Shown: in pieces, positions 27,501 to 30,701 of the stretch | Layout: each line of letters begins with the position of its first letter | How positions within the stretch are numbered: position 1 is the stretch's first letter | Assembly: GCF_014203095.1 (NCBI RefSeq) | Contig: NZ_JACHIG010000001.1 | Location: forward strand, 992,001-1,056,000 | DNA: 64,000 bases | From: Prosthecobacter vanneervenii | Lineage (GTDB): Bacteria > Verrucomicrobiota > Verrucomicrobiia > Verrucomicrobiales > Verrucomicrobiaceae | Direction: 5' to 3' | Position numbers and translations under genes: made by a program | The notes under the pieces: generated by a model | What the model was told of the DNA's origin: nothing | The model's database searches: none | What the model saw: only the letters and a program-made list of their open reading frames with translations

Positions 27501-29763
27501 CTGCGGCGGCAGAGCCCACGTAGTTGAGAATGGAATTCGTGCTAGTCGTGCCCAGGATGAGGCCGCCGCTGCCGGTGGCAGTGGTGGTGTTCACATTGAA
27601 GGCGCTGAGCGCACTGGCGATGACGCTGCCGTTGGTGATGGTGAAGCTGCCCAAGTTGGTGGAGGCGGTGCCCTGGATGCCCAACGATCCCGCACCCGAC
27701 TTCACCCACAGGTGGTCCACCGTTCCGGCGGAGCTGAGAAGGTTCCCAGTGAGCAGCACTTCGCCATTGGCCGTAATGGTGTAGGTCCGCGTAGCACTGA
27801 GGTCCACCGAGTTGAAGCTGCTGTTGAGCGTGAGCAGGCCGTTGAGACTGCTGGCGTAGCTGTGGTTGTTGCCCACAGCGGCGCTGCTGGAGGTCTGCGC
27901 AGTGTAGCCATAGGTGATGATGTTGCCCGCACCAATAGTCACGCCATAACCGTCGTTGCCATTGAAGGTAGTGCTGTAGCTGACATTGGCGCTGGCCTGG
28001 CTCTCATTCCAGCCAGGGGAAACCACGCCATTGACCACCGCGCCACCGATGACGAGCGTCTGATTGATCCCCACGCCGCCGACGGAACGAGCTGCGGTGA
28101 TGGAGGAGCCTGTGGAGTTGTAGGCGATGGTCTTCTTGGAGAAGTCTGTGTTGCCGGGATCCACGCGGAACTCATAGGCGCCGGCATAGGACTGCAGTGA
28201 GCCGTTGTCCACTCCCACACCAAGGCTGCCCGGGGATGTGACTCGCATGAAGGCACCCGTCACCTTCACCTGACCGAGGTAGTTATTGTACGGGTTTCCT
28301 AGCGTCACCTGGCCGAGCAGGCCGCCGCCGCTCCAACGGTAGAAGGACACGTTGCCCACTGAGCCGCCTGTCATGAAGCCGTTGATGAGGAAGTTGCCAT
28401 AGCCGTTTGCCATAAGATACTGAGTACCTGTGGAGTTGAGGGTGGCCGTGCTGGCAAAGGTCATGGTGCCCGCTATGGAACCGACACGTGTCTCGTTGTT
28501 CTGAGCGGAGGTGAGGATGCCGGTGTAGGTATTGTTGCCGATGTTGACGAGTGAGTAGCCGGCGCTGTTGCTGGCACCGCTGATGCCATAGCCGCTGAGA
28601 CCGAGGTTGCGCGTAAAGGTGATGCCGCTGGCACCGCCCTGCACCACCAGTGCTCCGCCACCCTGCCCACCCGCTATGCCACCAACGTTCACCGTGGTGG
28701 TGGAGGCGCCGAGCTGCGCCACGTCTGTGATGACAAGCGTGCCGCCCAGGATGTTGGTAAAGCCGGTGTAATTGTTGCTGCTGTTGGTGAGGTAGAGCAC
28801 ACTGCCGCCGCTGAGAGTCAGCGAGCCGCTTCCGGAGATCTGGCCGCCAAAGGAGTTCCACATGCCGTAGCCGGAGACGTTGGTGGCCTGTGAGTAGCCG
28901 CCGGGCTGGCCGGTGTATGCCCCGCCGAGGGTGAGCACAGAGCTGCCGCTCAGCAGCACATTGCCGCCCAGCGTGCCGCCGCCAGAAAGGCTGGCGACAG
29001 ACTGATTAAAACCATTGAGATCGAAGACCGCGCCGGTGGTGCTTGCCAGCGAGAGACTGGAGCTGGTGCTGAATGCGTAGGCACCGCCCATTTTCAGAGT
29101 GCCCGCCAGCACCTGCGTGGCTCCGCTGTAGCTGCTGGTGCCGGAGAGCGTGACGATGCCTGATCCGCTGCTGTTGATCTTGAGCCCGCCCGCTCCGGCC
29201 ATGCCTGCAGCGAGAGTGATGCCGCCTGTGGAGCCTGAGCCCAAAGTGAGAAAACCCGCTGTGCTTTTGGTGACACGACCGCCGAGTGTGAGCAGACCAG
29301 GAGAGCTGTTGGCAAAGGTCATGTCCGCCGTGACGAGCAGGCTGAGGTTGGAGTTTCCCACGCTTATGGAACCGCTCCCCGCCCCCACAGAGATGCCGGA
29401 GGTGGTAAGCGTGAGCACCTGCCCCGGGGTGCTGCTGCCGAGGCTGTACCCAGGCACATCAAAAACCAGGCCGGCAGCGCTGAGGCCGGTGCCGAGGGTG
29501 ATGCCACCTCCCGCACCTGCAAACTCGGCGGTGCTCGTGCCGTCATTCACCCATGCGGCATCCGCGCCGCTGCCGAGCCAATTGGAAGAGAGTGTGTCCC
29601 ACGATCCTGCTCCTCCACTACCGCTCTGATCCTGCACAGGATCCCACACGAATGTGGCGGCACTGAGTGGAACAGGCAGTGTGACCAGCGGCATGAGCAG
29701 GCATAAACATAAACCAGTGATGCGCGTGAGGGTTGTCGTTTTTTTGGGCGTGGCAGGTCTCAT
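3598..29763 (-). CDS. Giant autotransporter-repeat surface protein with PEP-CTERM tail (8721 aa)
   Basis: A single uninterrupted reading frame of 8721 codons. Residues 1-36 form a signal peptide ending LSAA, followed by a TFVWDP strand typical of proteins of this class. The body contains at least 25 autotransporter-associated beta-strand repeats (PATR/TIGR02601 type) of the form K-x-G-x-G-T-L-x-L followed by NTYTGxTxxxxGTL, which are expected to build a long beta-helix. Interspersed are about 14 modules with the core STxGLxVGQxVxGxxIPAGTxITxI, and one PA14-like domain near residues 3800-3946. The C-terminus reads VPEP, then a hydrophobic stretch, then RRRRR: a PEP-CTERM exosortase sorting signal. 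No C-terminal beta-barrel is present, so despite the repeats this is not a classical type V autotransporter. A surface-exposed adhesin, sheath or stalk component is likely by inference. The ATG at 29763 has no good Shine-Dalgarno; the signal peptide supports it. Confidence 0.93.
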   Translation of the reverse strand: MRPATPKKTTTLTRITGLCLCLLMPLVTLPVPLSAATFVWDPVQDQSGSGGAGSWDTLSSNWLGSGADAAWVNDGTSTAEFAGAGGGITLGTGLSAAGLVFDVPGYSLGSSTPGQVLTLTTSGISVGAGSGSISVGNSNLSLLVTADMTFANSSPGLLTLGGRVTKSTAGFLTLGSGSTGGITLAAGMAGAGGLKINSSGSGIVTLSGTSSYSGATQVLAGTLKMGGAYAFSTSSSLSLASTTGAVFDLNGFNQSVASLSGGGTLGGNVLLSGSSVLTLGGAYTGQPGGYSQATNVSGYGMWNSFGGQISGSGSLTLSGGSVLYLTNSSNNYTGFTNILGGTLVITDVAQLGASTTTVNVGGIAGGQGGGALVVQGGASGITFTRNLGLSGYGISGASNSAGYSLVNIGNNTYTGILTSAQNNETRVGSIAGTMTFASTATLNSTGTQYLMANGYGNFLINGFMTGGSVGNVSFYRWSGGGLLGQVTLGNPYNNYLGQVKVTGAFMRVTSPGSLGVGVDNGSLQSYAGAYEFRVDPGNTDFSKKTIAYNSTGSSITAARSVGGVGINQTLVIGGAVVNGVVSPGWNESQASANVSYSTTFNGNDGYGVTIGAGNIITYGYTAQTSSSAAVGNNHSYASSLNGLLTLNSSFNSVDLSATRTYTITANGEVLLTGNLLSSAGTVDHLWVKSGAGSLGIQGTASTNLGSFTITNGSVIASALSAFNVNTTTATGSGGLILGTTSTNSILNYVGSAAAGVGETSNKAVVLGGTTGGGVIFANQQQNSANTSATGLVLTSSIAATGAGAKTLYLEGYNNTTGTAVVNQITGLITDNLTLAANRTSLLKGGSGTWLYAPTASSYVSASVAAGNTLSTSSSTASGTVLNFASTSGLAVGQLVYGTNIAAGSYISALTGTTVTLSTPVSGAVASSASIVFGGEASSVATIPTVATTTATASGASAITLASTAGLTVGMVVTGSSLIPAGTIITAINSATNTITLSAATYTTSTTTIASGTALTFNGASNTNVVTLTSTSGLVVGQSVAGANVPAGTVITAIYGNNVVFNNSIGALTPIAAGTTLYFGSLGATGVAQAFSGGVTVAGGTLQVQPTAATGAGSAPLTSANALTFSTDVLTGNGYAGGTFQMLGSASVGAVSMTVGQITLSNGQANISTLANGGTPTLIFGNSTPINTTRGAGTVLNFSPGAGTTIQFTTSPTLLNGIIGLGTATRGIAYYTNPASGAVDFATVTGTGPYVVAPYASYTSGLPASGATATAAYWQNGGSVATTAGQTVSALKVSGSASITLGGTLTLGTSATTGAVLFDNSSGSATIGSTAAANTLGAAATEVIVYTGGSSTSNTLTISAPISSAAGSLTKAGPGTLIISGANTFTGNVTIDMGTLQLSGAAATLGIITTAGNVTAVRQGSTLDLNGAGAGGLTTIGLLTGAGTVTNSGGGTAAAATLSIGSSTSTGTSTFSGLLQDGSGVLNVTKNGTGTEFFNPLNAAVSSASANGQTLGTIGYNTYSGVTSIVSGTLGVTLMANYGSVSGIGTGSAQGNAASLVLGGSGTTGTLQYIAQNNSSFLTMVQSPSVQTNRLFTLAGGGTIDSSGGFGNAAVGSGASNNAAVWFTNTAPVAFSGTGARTLTLTGTSAGDNEIDLQLINNTVDGGLLSVTKTGTGTWILGNVNNTYGGATTISAGVLRAQDAGSTTSSATTTSAVVGSTVIDLASTNGLVVGQAVTGAGIAPGTTIASILGPLQIRLSSSSTVARGTVLSFGNISSLSANSNLVLAGGVLESSGTFSRVLGTGAGQVQWTSSGGFAASGSSLVVAIKDPVNTANLATLTFGSGGFTSGTFMLGSSTALSDTTVLNPIDLNGGARAITVTDSSITAADIYTLAGAISGAAGSSLTYTVPGGTMLLINGANTYSGNTTLTGAGALAVQSIGSGGASSSFGDSTGQLTLGNGATAGGYLLYTGTGETVTRTINLNTTTGTGSTNTIDASGSGALVLTKIVTQGVGAKTLTLTGESRDANTVSAVLADNGGALTVSKGNAGVWILTGANTFTGGVSISDGFLGLPAGVDTISASSANPLGMSSGTLLTIGGTGGIFSLNPNGTTINATVALSNSSGLTATVNGNYSVTFNGTTNWSFGAASTLTNNLMPGAVLTFGGPIAYTGSSSNTLALGGTGSTTFNTALPAAFTSALTINTLGTVTFNATSLNTGGVTLTQGNVIANARNAFGATSGTLTLGGGVLSASTSALTGTNAIANPVTISTSASIISGSKSIEISGVTGMSASRLLTNNIDSSSGASLTFSGGVSNTAASTFTLAGTGNTLISGVYAAGTGANALTYSGTGTLTLTAANTYTGATTMNAGTTVISGTAGSLTATSAITVNPTATLTLDNSTNSLANRLANKPLTLAGGTFNFIGGSAGATEGTAGGAGTFTLGSSGQSTLGFTSNGGTTKLNFASLSANAGSTMDVQSNVSLGTSTSQVSFGSLLSTSAATVTGTTLSFASTAGVATGMAVTGPGILNGTTVSSFTSTTLTLSQAVAASGVTSSAAITVGVPSFGSTSVVANALLPRITIGGTAWAALGSNGLTTFSNYNSSADVTLTSLLANPTIAMQVTGTTTNALWSAGAAPGGRIISALSISGSGITLGGATGSDLSLTLASGGILVNGGANTLNATRIVLAPLAGIITTTAPSATGTEGILQIAAGSTLNFGGTLVGTLLNNQNSAGTLFYSNTTAPVASVATGGLTKGLSGNLNITARQFYTGATVLNGGTTTLSAGNNTLFDNGGALTVNYGATLDLNGTVQYVGNLTSNGGSVPGAGGTITSTGGASLLVSLGTTGVWAGSIAGDSSNPITFVRASGATTNVLSANTYFGSTYILGGAITLMDNGALTNTSAITVSYGNLNLNNNTDLFTNNNDRINDAAPITLNSGTVSLSGRANTYTTESLGALTAASGLSTINAAAGGTGTYSNADLNFASISHAPDALINFTGSVLGSEGGNPRILVTDASTLGYSTATGVIGAWAIANGDTWAGYNPTLGIGSVGTVGYQGYAGGYMSGGTVTTSTAVAGVNVTNTYSGGTLNGFGAGNVTNVLNGITGINQVLVLPSGGATTDYLRLAGTSENDIAFTSAGDVLNIAMGGLMHGNTTTGSSIIGTTAVRGILTAGGSATSGTTQLMIYNTGNTATATGVASTGTVLNSNVVSVTTTTGLFPGMAVSGTGIPAGAYVTQVLSTTQFTINYNATTTTGGQALTFTADMVINSVIADNGLGNLTRLNKSGTGVLTLTAANTYTGGTVINGGTVNLSAAIPGTLVLPAGGITLIGSTTGVNPTTLNVGVSGIGGNATGIGGQIDPSNTITVVGRSTVNLAGTQTLNSLVFNNNGGEGSPTVTTAATTPASVLNLTSSTPITASSINPANVSTISVASLGLSTGTNTILVNPLQIAGSSFTQLTASLNISSPIVGIGTTGTGVGLSKTGNGLLQLSGSSTFDGGVSLAAGGIAIAASSTATAGGTVLSGPLGTGTFAIGGGTYLTSTAATNVIANALALGGNDLSYKGPNGLTLSGALTLKTGSTTVNVDVPGAFLTLGGIISGTDGSSGLIKTGLGTLALTNNNTFAGSVTVNGGVLVLGGATGGVAQPLLNGGSITLGSAGTLALENNGLGNGGLITYQGLSITIDPAANYANLFVGNAASVGVAVSGNGTANAIKIPQLTMTGTQVLNLGASNAYSLIIQNLTDTTGKAQINVPAGMTAYIYSYTAGQKPVNIGLGALYFPDATTIGATTTLASNPIELSTYNGSNYYPLLVQPAVASSLPAGYIAGGLNASFSSLAAAQGVTSVNVAGIGASGTGTVSLINDAGMNNRAASTSASYTNGITTLQGLIQITNDGVYTFRSATDDAGVLYIDGQVLINDQGPHPGLTEGTGTGQINLTAGYHTISYTAYNATNSGSYRLLYAGPDTAGNGTPSTVAGAVGGGFQAIPSSKLFLTSGAPTAANGYNYAAIINNNYTLAAGASATIDTLGTPLGVVIAPSTGTAMAIGAGAVLNIVDGTTGIYGAGWVGVGGTTTIGNGAIIATTTTATQAAGVLDLIGAVTQTGGGTANALYKAGTGMLILAGNNTSSFTGDLVIQGGYLQLGNAGALSSGSTASLGGTLVRNVNSSTTSLPTLTAGANTLVLAGADTSGTLSLLAGMAVSGTGIPAGTYITAISGTTLTLSQAATSTAAGTYYFNASGAVDLNGQTNVAGNITINGLGALIPSASATPTAILAAGSSGALWNSTSTAASLSGTLTLGSSSSVGGYGNLTLNSIIGGSGITLTKQGTNTLLLNAGNGTQVFNTSVALGTLKLGNAGAFGAAANAVTIASGSVLDLNGISVTNTNPLSISGTGYGGSGAITGTGTTSSLGALINTATSGAGYAGTVTLGAASSIGTSYINATSGYGSTSFGDITLSGQVNGAFLLTKVGSNTLNLTGVTTASTLTGLTVALGKVAISGGSTIVLGSATTALNVNAGPVSGINPTNTLQLDYTGLGATSVNRLGAHAITLNGGTLLLSATTGSITAQNEALGANNITINGAFSVITLDVNGTSTLELSSSSTGTITRTANTGTLLIRGLGLGNAAALTVGKTNVLLGTAPTVIGQSAAAGNKNAGIIPWIVVDDTGSSGSGTSFAITGTNGLRAMAAADMDTTFTANNNILLNTTTPLTAGTATSTYTTTLVNSLTFSTAANPTLTITSGRNVTLDSGGILATVNATIGSVGGGFINAANGTTSREMFIYTAGSGTTLTINAAVGGVVVPSTGGLTKSGEGTVVLGAAQNSYTGQTRINLGTLKLAPASTTTNALFYLATTAPTIATLTSTLNASVLTVNAGGALDLNGNTQTTGALSSIGILPGTGGIITNSSTTTSTLTVANGATATDWAGQITGDASHIINLVKTGNTALTLHDNNTYAGTTTVQGNLLSLVDQGRLSGTSAIYVRNAVLQWNDTGIQAMSNRLPSSVPITLDGGAFQWTSRSGTNGTASIGTLALAGSSSEIRLDVGSVAGAGAGIGSATLTIGSILSRSTGATLVFYAGTGTMGDNPQILFTTAPTLTNGIIGGWATTIGLDSSVASTTANAEFATYDPVTGIRGLTPAMMTTSFAASTSSSNIRFGDTAITIPLGGAVVNSLTWNGISTTRALSFTSGTDTLTLGSGGFLVGTNNAATSIGSTSVRGQITAGTGQSELFLNVGASTLTVNSAITDNGVSGGLNLVLTGLSQATNTPTITLASANSYLGTTYVDAMVVNLANLSGSGNAITGNLVISGGNNNATDSMAIANAQVVNLASQQIADSAAVTVRGGAQWTLNGFNETIANLVFNSQGGSNGGNGPLVQTGAGTLTLTGGITSTNLDDVRMVPAIVGLLSLPSSATITVDPVANSSVNGNGQVGLSINSNIVSSGAITKAGSGVLQLGGVSYVTNSIGFSNGSSGTLVLGPSSNYAGSTINLGFSGNVLDMRGQTNLQVGTITGVVGSIIKNFNVTTAGTLVTGDGTGGTFAGTFISDYFNSGTAGGVLNVTKIGSGNWALTGDSSAGVTGTLTVNAGTVTYSGASGKSGFSTVALSQGGTLTLDNSGVLANAVGSRLGGATSVSGTGRTLSFQGGTLNYLGSNLATLTEALGTVTLLAGQSTLNLTPSTGAFGTTITIATLTAQSATNTGTLAITTSGILGGAAAGAGRVNITATTGNLTNGIRPDIIATDSTGTGLVTSDANGLRILTAADGFTPTGTYLGTATPSAITASGLTASNGTATSNVFTAANLNLYASSTINSLLLNSGGGVTSTGGGASVNYATGAASGTTLFNAAGTLNTLTITSGAVLARTGNAGFTGGALTQGSAALIFHTLDTLNVNSYLIGTGVLVKADSGTLNLQKASYLTGATFVNGGELDLSAGANTLLVIPTATVATLAALNLNGGTVDLKGSSQAVAALTQTNGNILPGAAGTLTNTGATTTFFTNPGATTTFLGAIAGNITLDKSGTSTFVLTNTDARNAGMLTSIRGGTLTLKDSGAITSGGAISLYFSSLTLDNSGLSALSSRTGASAVNMLGGTLTFAAKQGADALNIAGSVNLLSGASTITSNLFGSSTVGSGPSVLTLASLVQSGTATVNFTVGAGTLGAPVSGVNGLAPGSSGNNPQILITSAPTLVNGIIGGWAVVGGADFATYRATVDPVTGAQGVAALGLSVNSTNPYGAYSANALTAGTATDNITVGASVGAVTSRTINSLRLSAAATVTQNSLGDMLDIATGGLLTNGAASVIAGGRLTAGLPTNSTSTLYNYANATVTINSAITNYSNSNLLSLVKTGSSTTTLNVLPTVWTTSTTTSSNSITVPSTAGLAVGQTVSAGVGQAAGSVIIGIADATHYLISANVVTGSSTAAGTQLSLPTSQVFTISNSNFTSNTITVPSGSVIYPGMSVSLAAAAAGGGALTATTVASVSGNTVTLNGSFTTLPTAAATVLFGGISASTPTSTLASTTAGSSVVTLSSTSGLYIGEVVSGNANIPGGATITAINSPTSITISAPATATASGTATTITTTATAPAAQFVAASTTAGSNVITLLGTPTLFAGQFVVGNGIPQGAVVTGISQGTGVTVVTLSQSATATGAANEYFALQPLGMTISGATLASSTTVTVPSTAGLVPGQTVNGAGITPGTIVSSITDATRFVISLPALLTATSQPITVGAALYAASGSITGVQASTTAGSALITVSSTAGLYVGMPVTGNSNIPAGSFITAINSATTFTITSGTGVTAGTNVATTIGAPALGGYSNTYSGPTVVNQGTLTLSGTLGGIQVPGDLVLNNAGVTESGNGGQISSSSNVTFNGNAGVLTLVNTNNTFASLTFNGSGGAQATNITGGTFILSGTTNAISAVNDNLAATPTIGSIWELAGQNRTITTSGLSPIDLSITGVIQNVIGGTGSAAGLIKAGSGSLVLSGANTFTGGMQLNAGTLILAANSSVTTAGVPLIQGNTGPLGIGMLTIADGTTLQSGTAVQTVSNYVTVNGNFTFGGPATVNGVTLNGLINLGSSTRTITVTSPQNTSTLGGAVTGTAGLTKAGNGILKLSSSGSSYGGGTTVSGGLLLMGAANALPVAGAVTTGAGGTLDLVGNATTIGSLAGSGLVTSSTTAVLTLGNGASGNYQFDGVFAQGTSLGLVKLGTGTMTLTNVSTATGTLTLNQGGIKLTGATGLITFATDTLNSTSTLTLDNTTAALNNRLGGKAVAIQGGSVILNGSNVASTNVSETISTLTVANGGGVITLAAGTGGSTLLTATALTVQAINSGGSLLIQGASNASGAGFANITTGSLFGSTAGVPVAGVTQGGGANGANNMSIRSDIIVDTGTGTGMGFIVKDSVTGFLRPLGTGTGGTTEIVSTLASGLAINYGSFSSTQTYSAATSINSLTLSTAFAINVTGGGQAIQSGVAQKYTNTGALAALTINTGGILDIYAGTNTLNAGSITSTGNAQFQIHVTGSAVLNLNAFLLGNTSGLVKADGGMLILNNAAYYAGPTTINGGTLKLNSGAANTLLVTPTIGTATLYNLIVNGGTLDLNGSNQMVGALSSTNTVGGTGGSILSATSANLMISSSSSTTFAGVIGGTGGNAISLYKAGTGTLTLTSANTYTGSTNVQGGTLILQDSGSIASSTINVSGATLSLVNNGLSSSSTRVSSTAAVVLNSGTLSFTGSNQASATQTVGSGTGVSLAQGMSTVTVVPPAASTYNTAALTLDNVTRTAGTGAAVIFNGTALGQTLPGSAQIFVNTLNGSTLPAGLLGGWATAGATAATANDWAVNAAAQTLTGTVSTTFNSATVTLTSGTTANMIVGQQISGTAIPAGSYITAIASATSFTISQTASATSTAGNATLAAAGISALNAAAYAVLSGTGTQTALSSAGNYQFSGAGTTITLAAGGNTVNTLQLTGAAAGHQTLDLAAGTLTITSGGLMRTSTGAAGTTQLQNGALTAGSGGGTVAELDVYVNNTGAMTFASGTSGLSISDNGTYSAGVSGSQVALVKNGGGGLTITSTSNNTYTGGTVVNAGTLTLNNASANGTSTVVIPAGAGTNGSGTSSGYSLVINNGGTVTESALGQIAQTASVLLNGTANLTMAGTSNTLSSITFNDNGGTSNPTVATATLLNLSAANAISVTNDNLASTPTISGTALVLTNAAPVITVNGLSPEGLIISAPLNTTGGGTIKKSGAGSLIFTGSTANALTGGLNISQGTVIFDNSAATTPYGSGTITLGSGTTILAGSSARIISNATSVSGDFTFGGTGVTANANNLTLSGAMTLAAGAHTITVTSPLVTDTISGAISGGTNLTKAGAGVLILSSTSNTYGGTTSVSGGVLQLGGSGVIPDSSGLTVAAGAVFDANGKTETLGSLSGDTATSGGMITNSQSGTSATLTIGADNASTTYAGILTDTKAGVVGTGNLLLTKTGTGQQTLTGVNTYAGATTVSGGNLQVGVAGVGSTALSATTVAGTGSAGGTVSGVVGGSSSVITATQLSAPTLSGTGTVGAVTVGSSSTIVGLIMPGDSGGTVPGKLTLNGALTVNSGSQIQFGITSSSTNAGILDFSWNAAGSASSYLALHATAGLGGTPDAIYTQWNTVSGTYSSLSLAGKTLSLGASVGGTPTVLVETTGGATMGMGDIFKLIDWSSVSTGTAGTIGTPGGSSAFSSASDLVLPTLGSGLFWDTSAFSSYGVVVIVPEPARMVLFLFGFFALLLRRRRRLV
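3601..3678 (-). other. PEP-CTERM sorting signal of the giant protein
   Basis: The last 26 codons encode VPEPARM, a hydrophobic run of about 12 residues (VLFLFGFFALLL) and five consecutive arginines before LV and the stop. This three-part layout (PEP motif, transmembrane segment, basic end) is the recognition signal for exosortase/archaeosortase-type processing. No exosortase gene is in this window. Confidence 0.88.
9451..10795 (-). repeat. Tandem block of VGQ/IPAGT modules inside the giant gene
   Basis: About seven consecutive copies of a roughly 40-60-aa module lie between residues about 6323 and 6770. Recurrent cores include STAGLAVGQTV, STSGLYIGEVV, STAGLVPGQTV and STAGLYVGMPV, each followed by a Pro/Ala-Gly-x-x-I-T-x-I element. 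The block sits between the first half of a PATR repeat (LVKTGSSTTTLNVL, encoded near 10797-10847) and its second half (NTYSGPTVVNQGTLTL, near 9400-9440), so it looks like an insertion into a repeat unit. Single or paired copies occur elsewhere in the protein, for example around 26.5-27.2 kb, 24.5 kb, 22.2 kb and 20.1 kb. Confidence 0.75.
11841..11900 (-). repeat. Imperfect 30-bp tandem duplication
   Basis: Two adjacent 30-bp units, 11841-11870 and 11871-11900, match at 25 of 30 positions and encode two copies of TNxGATTTF-like sequence inside the giant protein. The frame is kept, so this is a 10-residue internal duplication. Confidence 0.8.
17925..18357 (-). other. PA14-like domain segment of the giant protein
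   Basis: Residues about 3803-3946 break the beta-strand repeat pattern. They read as a PA14 domain: GVYTFRSATDDAGVLYIDG, then VLINDQGPHPG, then INLTAGYHTISYTAYN and YRLLYAGPD. PA14 domains are carbohydrate-binding or glycan-associated beta-barrels in adhesins, glycosidases and anthrax protective antigen. The Asp-Asp pair in TDDAG is the usual calcium/ligand site of lectin-type PA14 domains. Confidence 0.8.
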
Positions 29764-29885
29764 ATTTTAAAACTAAAAAAAGGTCAGCCGCGTGCGATGC
29801 CGTGCGGTCTCGCGCGTGTGTTTGGACTCACCCTGCGCTGGTGGTTATGCTTTCCCCTCACCACGGTTTCCGTGGTGAGGCTGCT
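29764..29885 (-). promoter_or_regulatory. Structured leader of the giant gene
   Basis: Read on the minus strand, the last 120 nt before the ATG contain a perfect 11-bp hairpin with an AAA loop (29880-29856). The 5' arm (CTCACC) could instead pair with GGTGAG downstream, and the 3' arm (GTGGT) with ACCAC downstream, so alternative folds exist. A run of seven U (29781-29775) follows a GC-rich stretch and ends 11 nt before the start codon. This layout could work as an attenuator or a translation switch. No known riboswitch class was recognised. Confidence 0.4.
29856..29880. repeat. Perfect 11-bp inverted repeat
   Basis: CCTCACCACGG and CCGTGGTGAGG flank a TTT spacer. It lies 93-117 nt upstream of the giant gene's start codon. 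It has no T-run directly behind it on either strand, so it is not a simple rho-independent terminator. Confidence 0.9.
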
Positions 29886-29969
29886 CACTGAAAAGAGGCC
29901 TGAAGCAGCTTTTCCCCGCTTCATGACTGCGATGAGAAACTTTGAGAACGCATAAAGTCTCATGTCAGC

Positions 29970-30000
29970 ACTGCGCGGACCAAGCCGCGAACCGCGCAGT
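29970..30000. repeat. Perfect 9-bp inverted repeat
   Basis: ACTGCGCGG (29970-29978) and CCGCGCAGT (29992-30000) are separated by 13 bp. The spacing could suit either an RNA hairpin or a protein-binding palindrome. It lies about 210-240 bp upstream of the giant gene. Confidence 0.8.
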
Positions 30001-30068
30001 CCCCAAATCGCGCAAATCAGACGCTAATCGTGCAGTTTCAGGCTAAAATGATCTTTGGCGCCGTTGTC

Positions 30069-30100
30069 TTGGCACGCGCATCACGTTCAGCGTGTGCCAA
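30069..30100. repeat. 11-bp inverted repeat with one wobble pair
   Basis: TTGGCACGCGC (30069-30079) and GCGTGTGCCAA (30090-30100) pair at 10 of 11 positions, and the remaining pair is a G-U/C-A wobble depending on strand. The 10-nt spacer makes a plausible hairpin. It lies in the intergenic region between the giant gene and the sigma factor. Confidence 0.75.
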
Positions 30101-30701
30101 CACGGAAGCTGCGAATCTTTACACGTGAGACGATTCACCACAGATGGTGACCGCAGAACTCTCCACGCGTTGCCGCGACTAGTTCGCATTAAGGTTTGGG
30201 CCTGATCCTGCGGTGTCTGGCAGTGTGTGAAGCCAATTTCGATGAGCTTTCCGCCCTCGGTTCCTGCTACCCCACTCTGCCCGAGGCCATCTAGTCATAT
30301 CAGGCCAGGGCAAAAAAGTGGGCAGCTTTGAAGGTTCGCAGGAGCGTGCTAAGCGCAGATGCGTGCGTCGCTCCGACAAACGACTTTGCTGATACCAATG
30401 GTCGCACTCGAACCGTGCGCGCCCATCGGGGCAGGATTTAACCCAGCCAGAGGAGACTGAATCACGGTTCAGCTTATATCTTTGTAAATTCCACTGTTTC
30501 AGCCACATCCCGGCAGGGAAACGAGCGCAGAAGCACAATCGTTTCATGGACTAAAAAGAGGCATTCAGCCTAGCTTTTAAGCTCTGTTTTTCAACGATTT
30601 ACACACAACCATCAACGCCAGGAAGCACTAGGATTTGATTGTGATGGTTGCACCCGCATGCAAAATTCAGTAAAGACGGAAACGATCTCTAAAAAACTAG
30701 A

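Larger units (their letters stand above)
29764..30701. other. 938-bp intergenic region rich in inverted repeats
   Basis: This region separates the giant minus-strand gene from the plus-strand sigma factor and should hold both promoters. It contains at least three strong inverted repeats (29856-29880, 29970-30000, 30069-30100) and a shorter one (TCACCA/TGGTGA, 30135-30150). An open frame of 122 codons at 30179-30547 on the minus strand is rich in Trp, Cys and Arg and resembles no gene I know, so I do not call it. No tRNA or IS remnant was recognised. Confidence 0.6.

Noticed and set aside
3598..29763. Classical type V autotransporter
   Set aside because: The repeats are of the autotransporter-associated type, but there is no C-terminal beta-barrel. 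The end is a PEP-CTERM tail.
3598..29763. CRISPR-like or satellite repeat array
   Set aside because: The repetition is at protein level with varied DNA and a continuous reading frame. No constant direct repeats with regular spacers were seen.
30179..30547. 122-codon minus-strand frame in the 938-bp gap
   Set aside because: Rich in Trp, Cys and Arg, no domain, no ribosome binding site, composition unlike the neighbouring genes. A degraded element remains possible.
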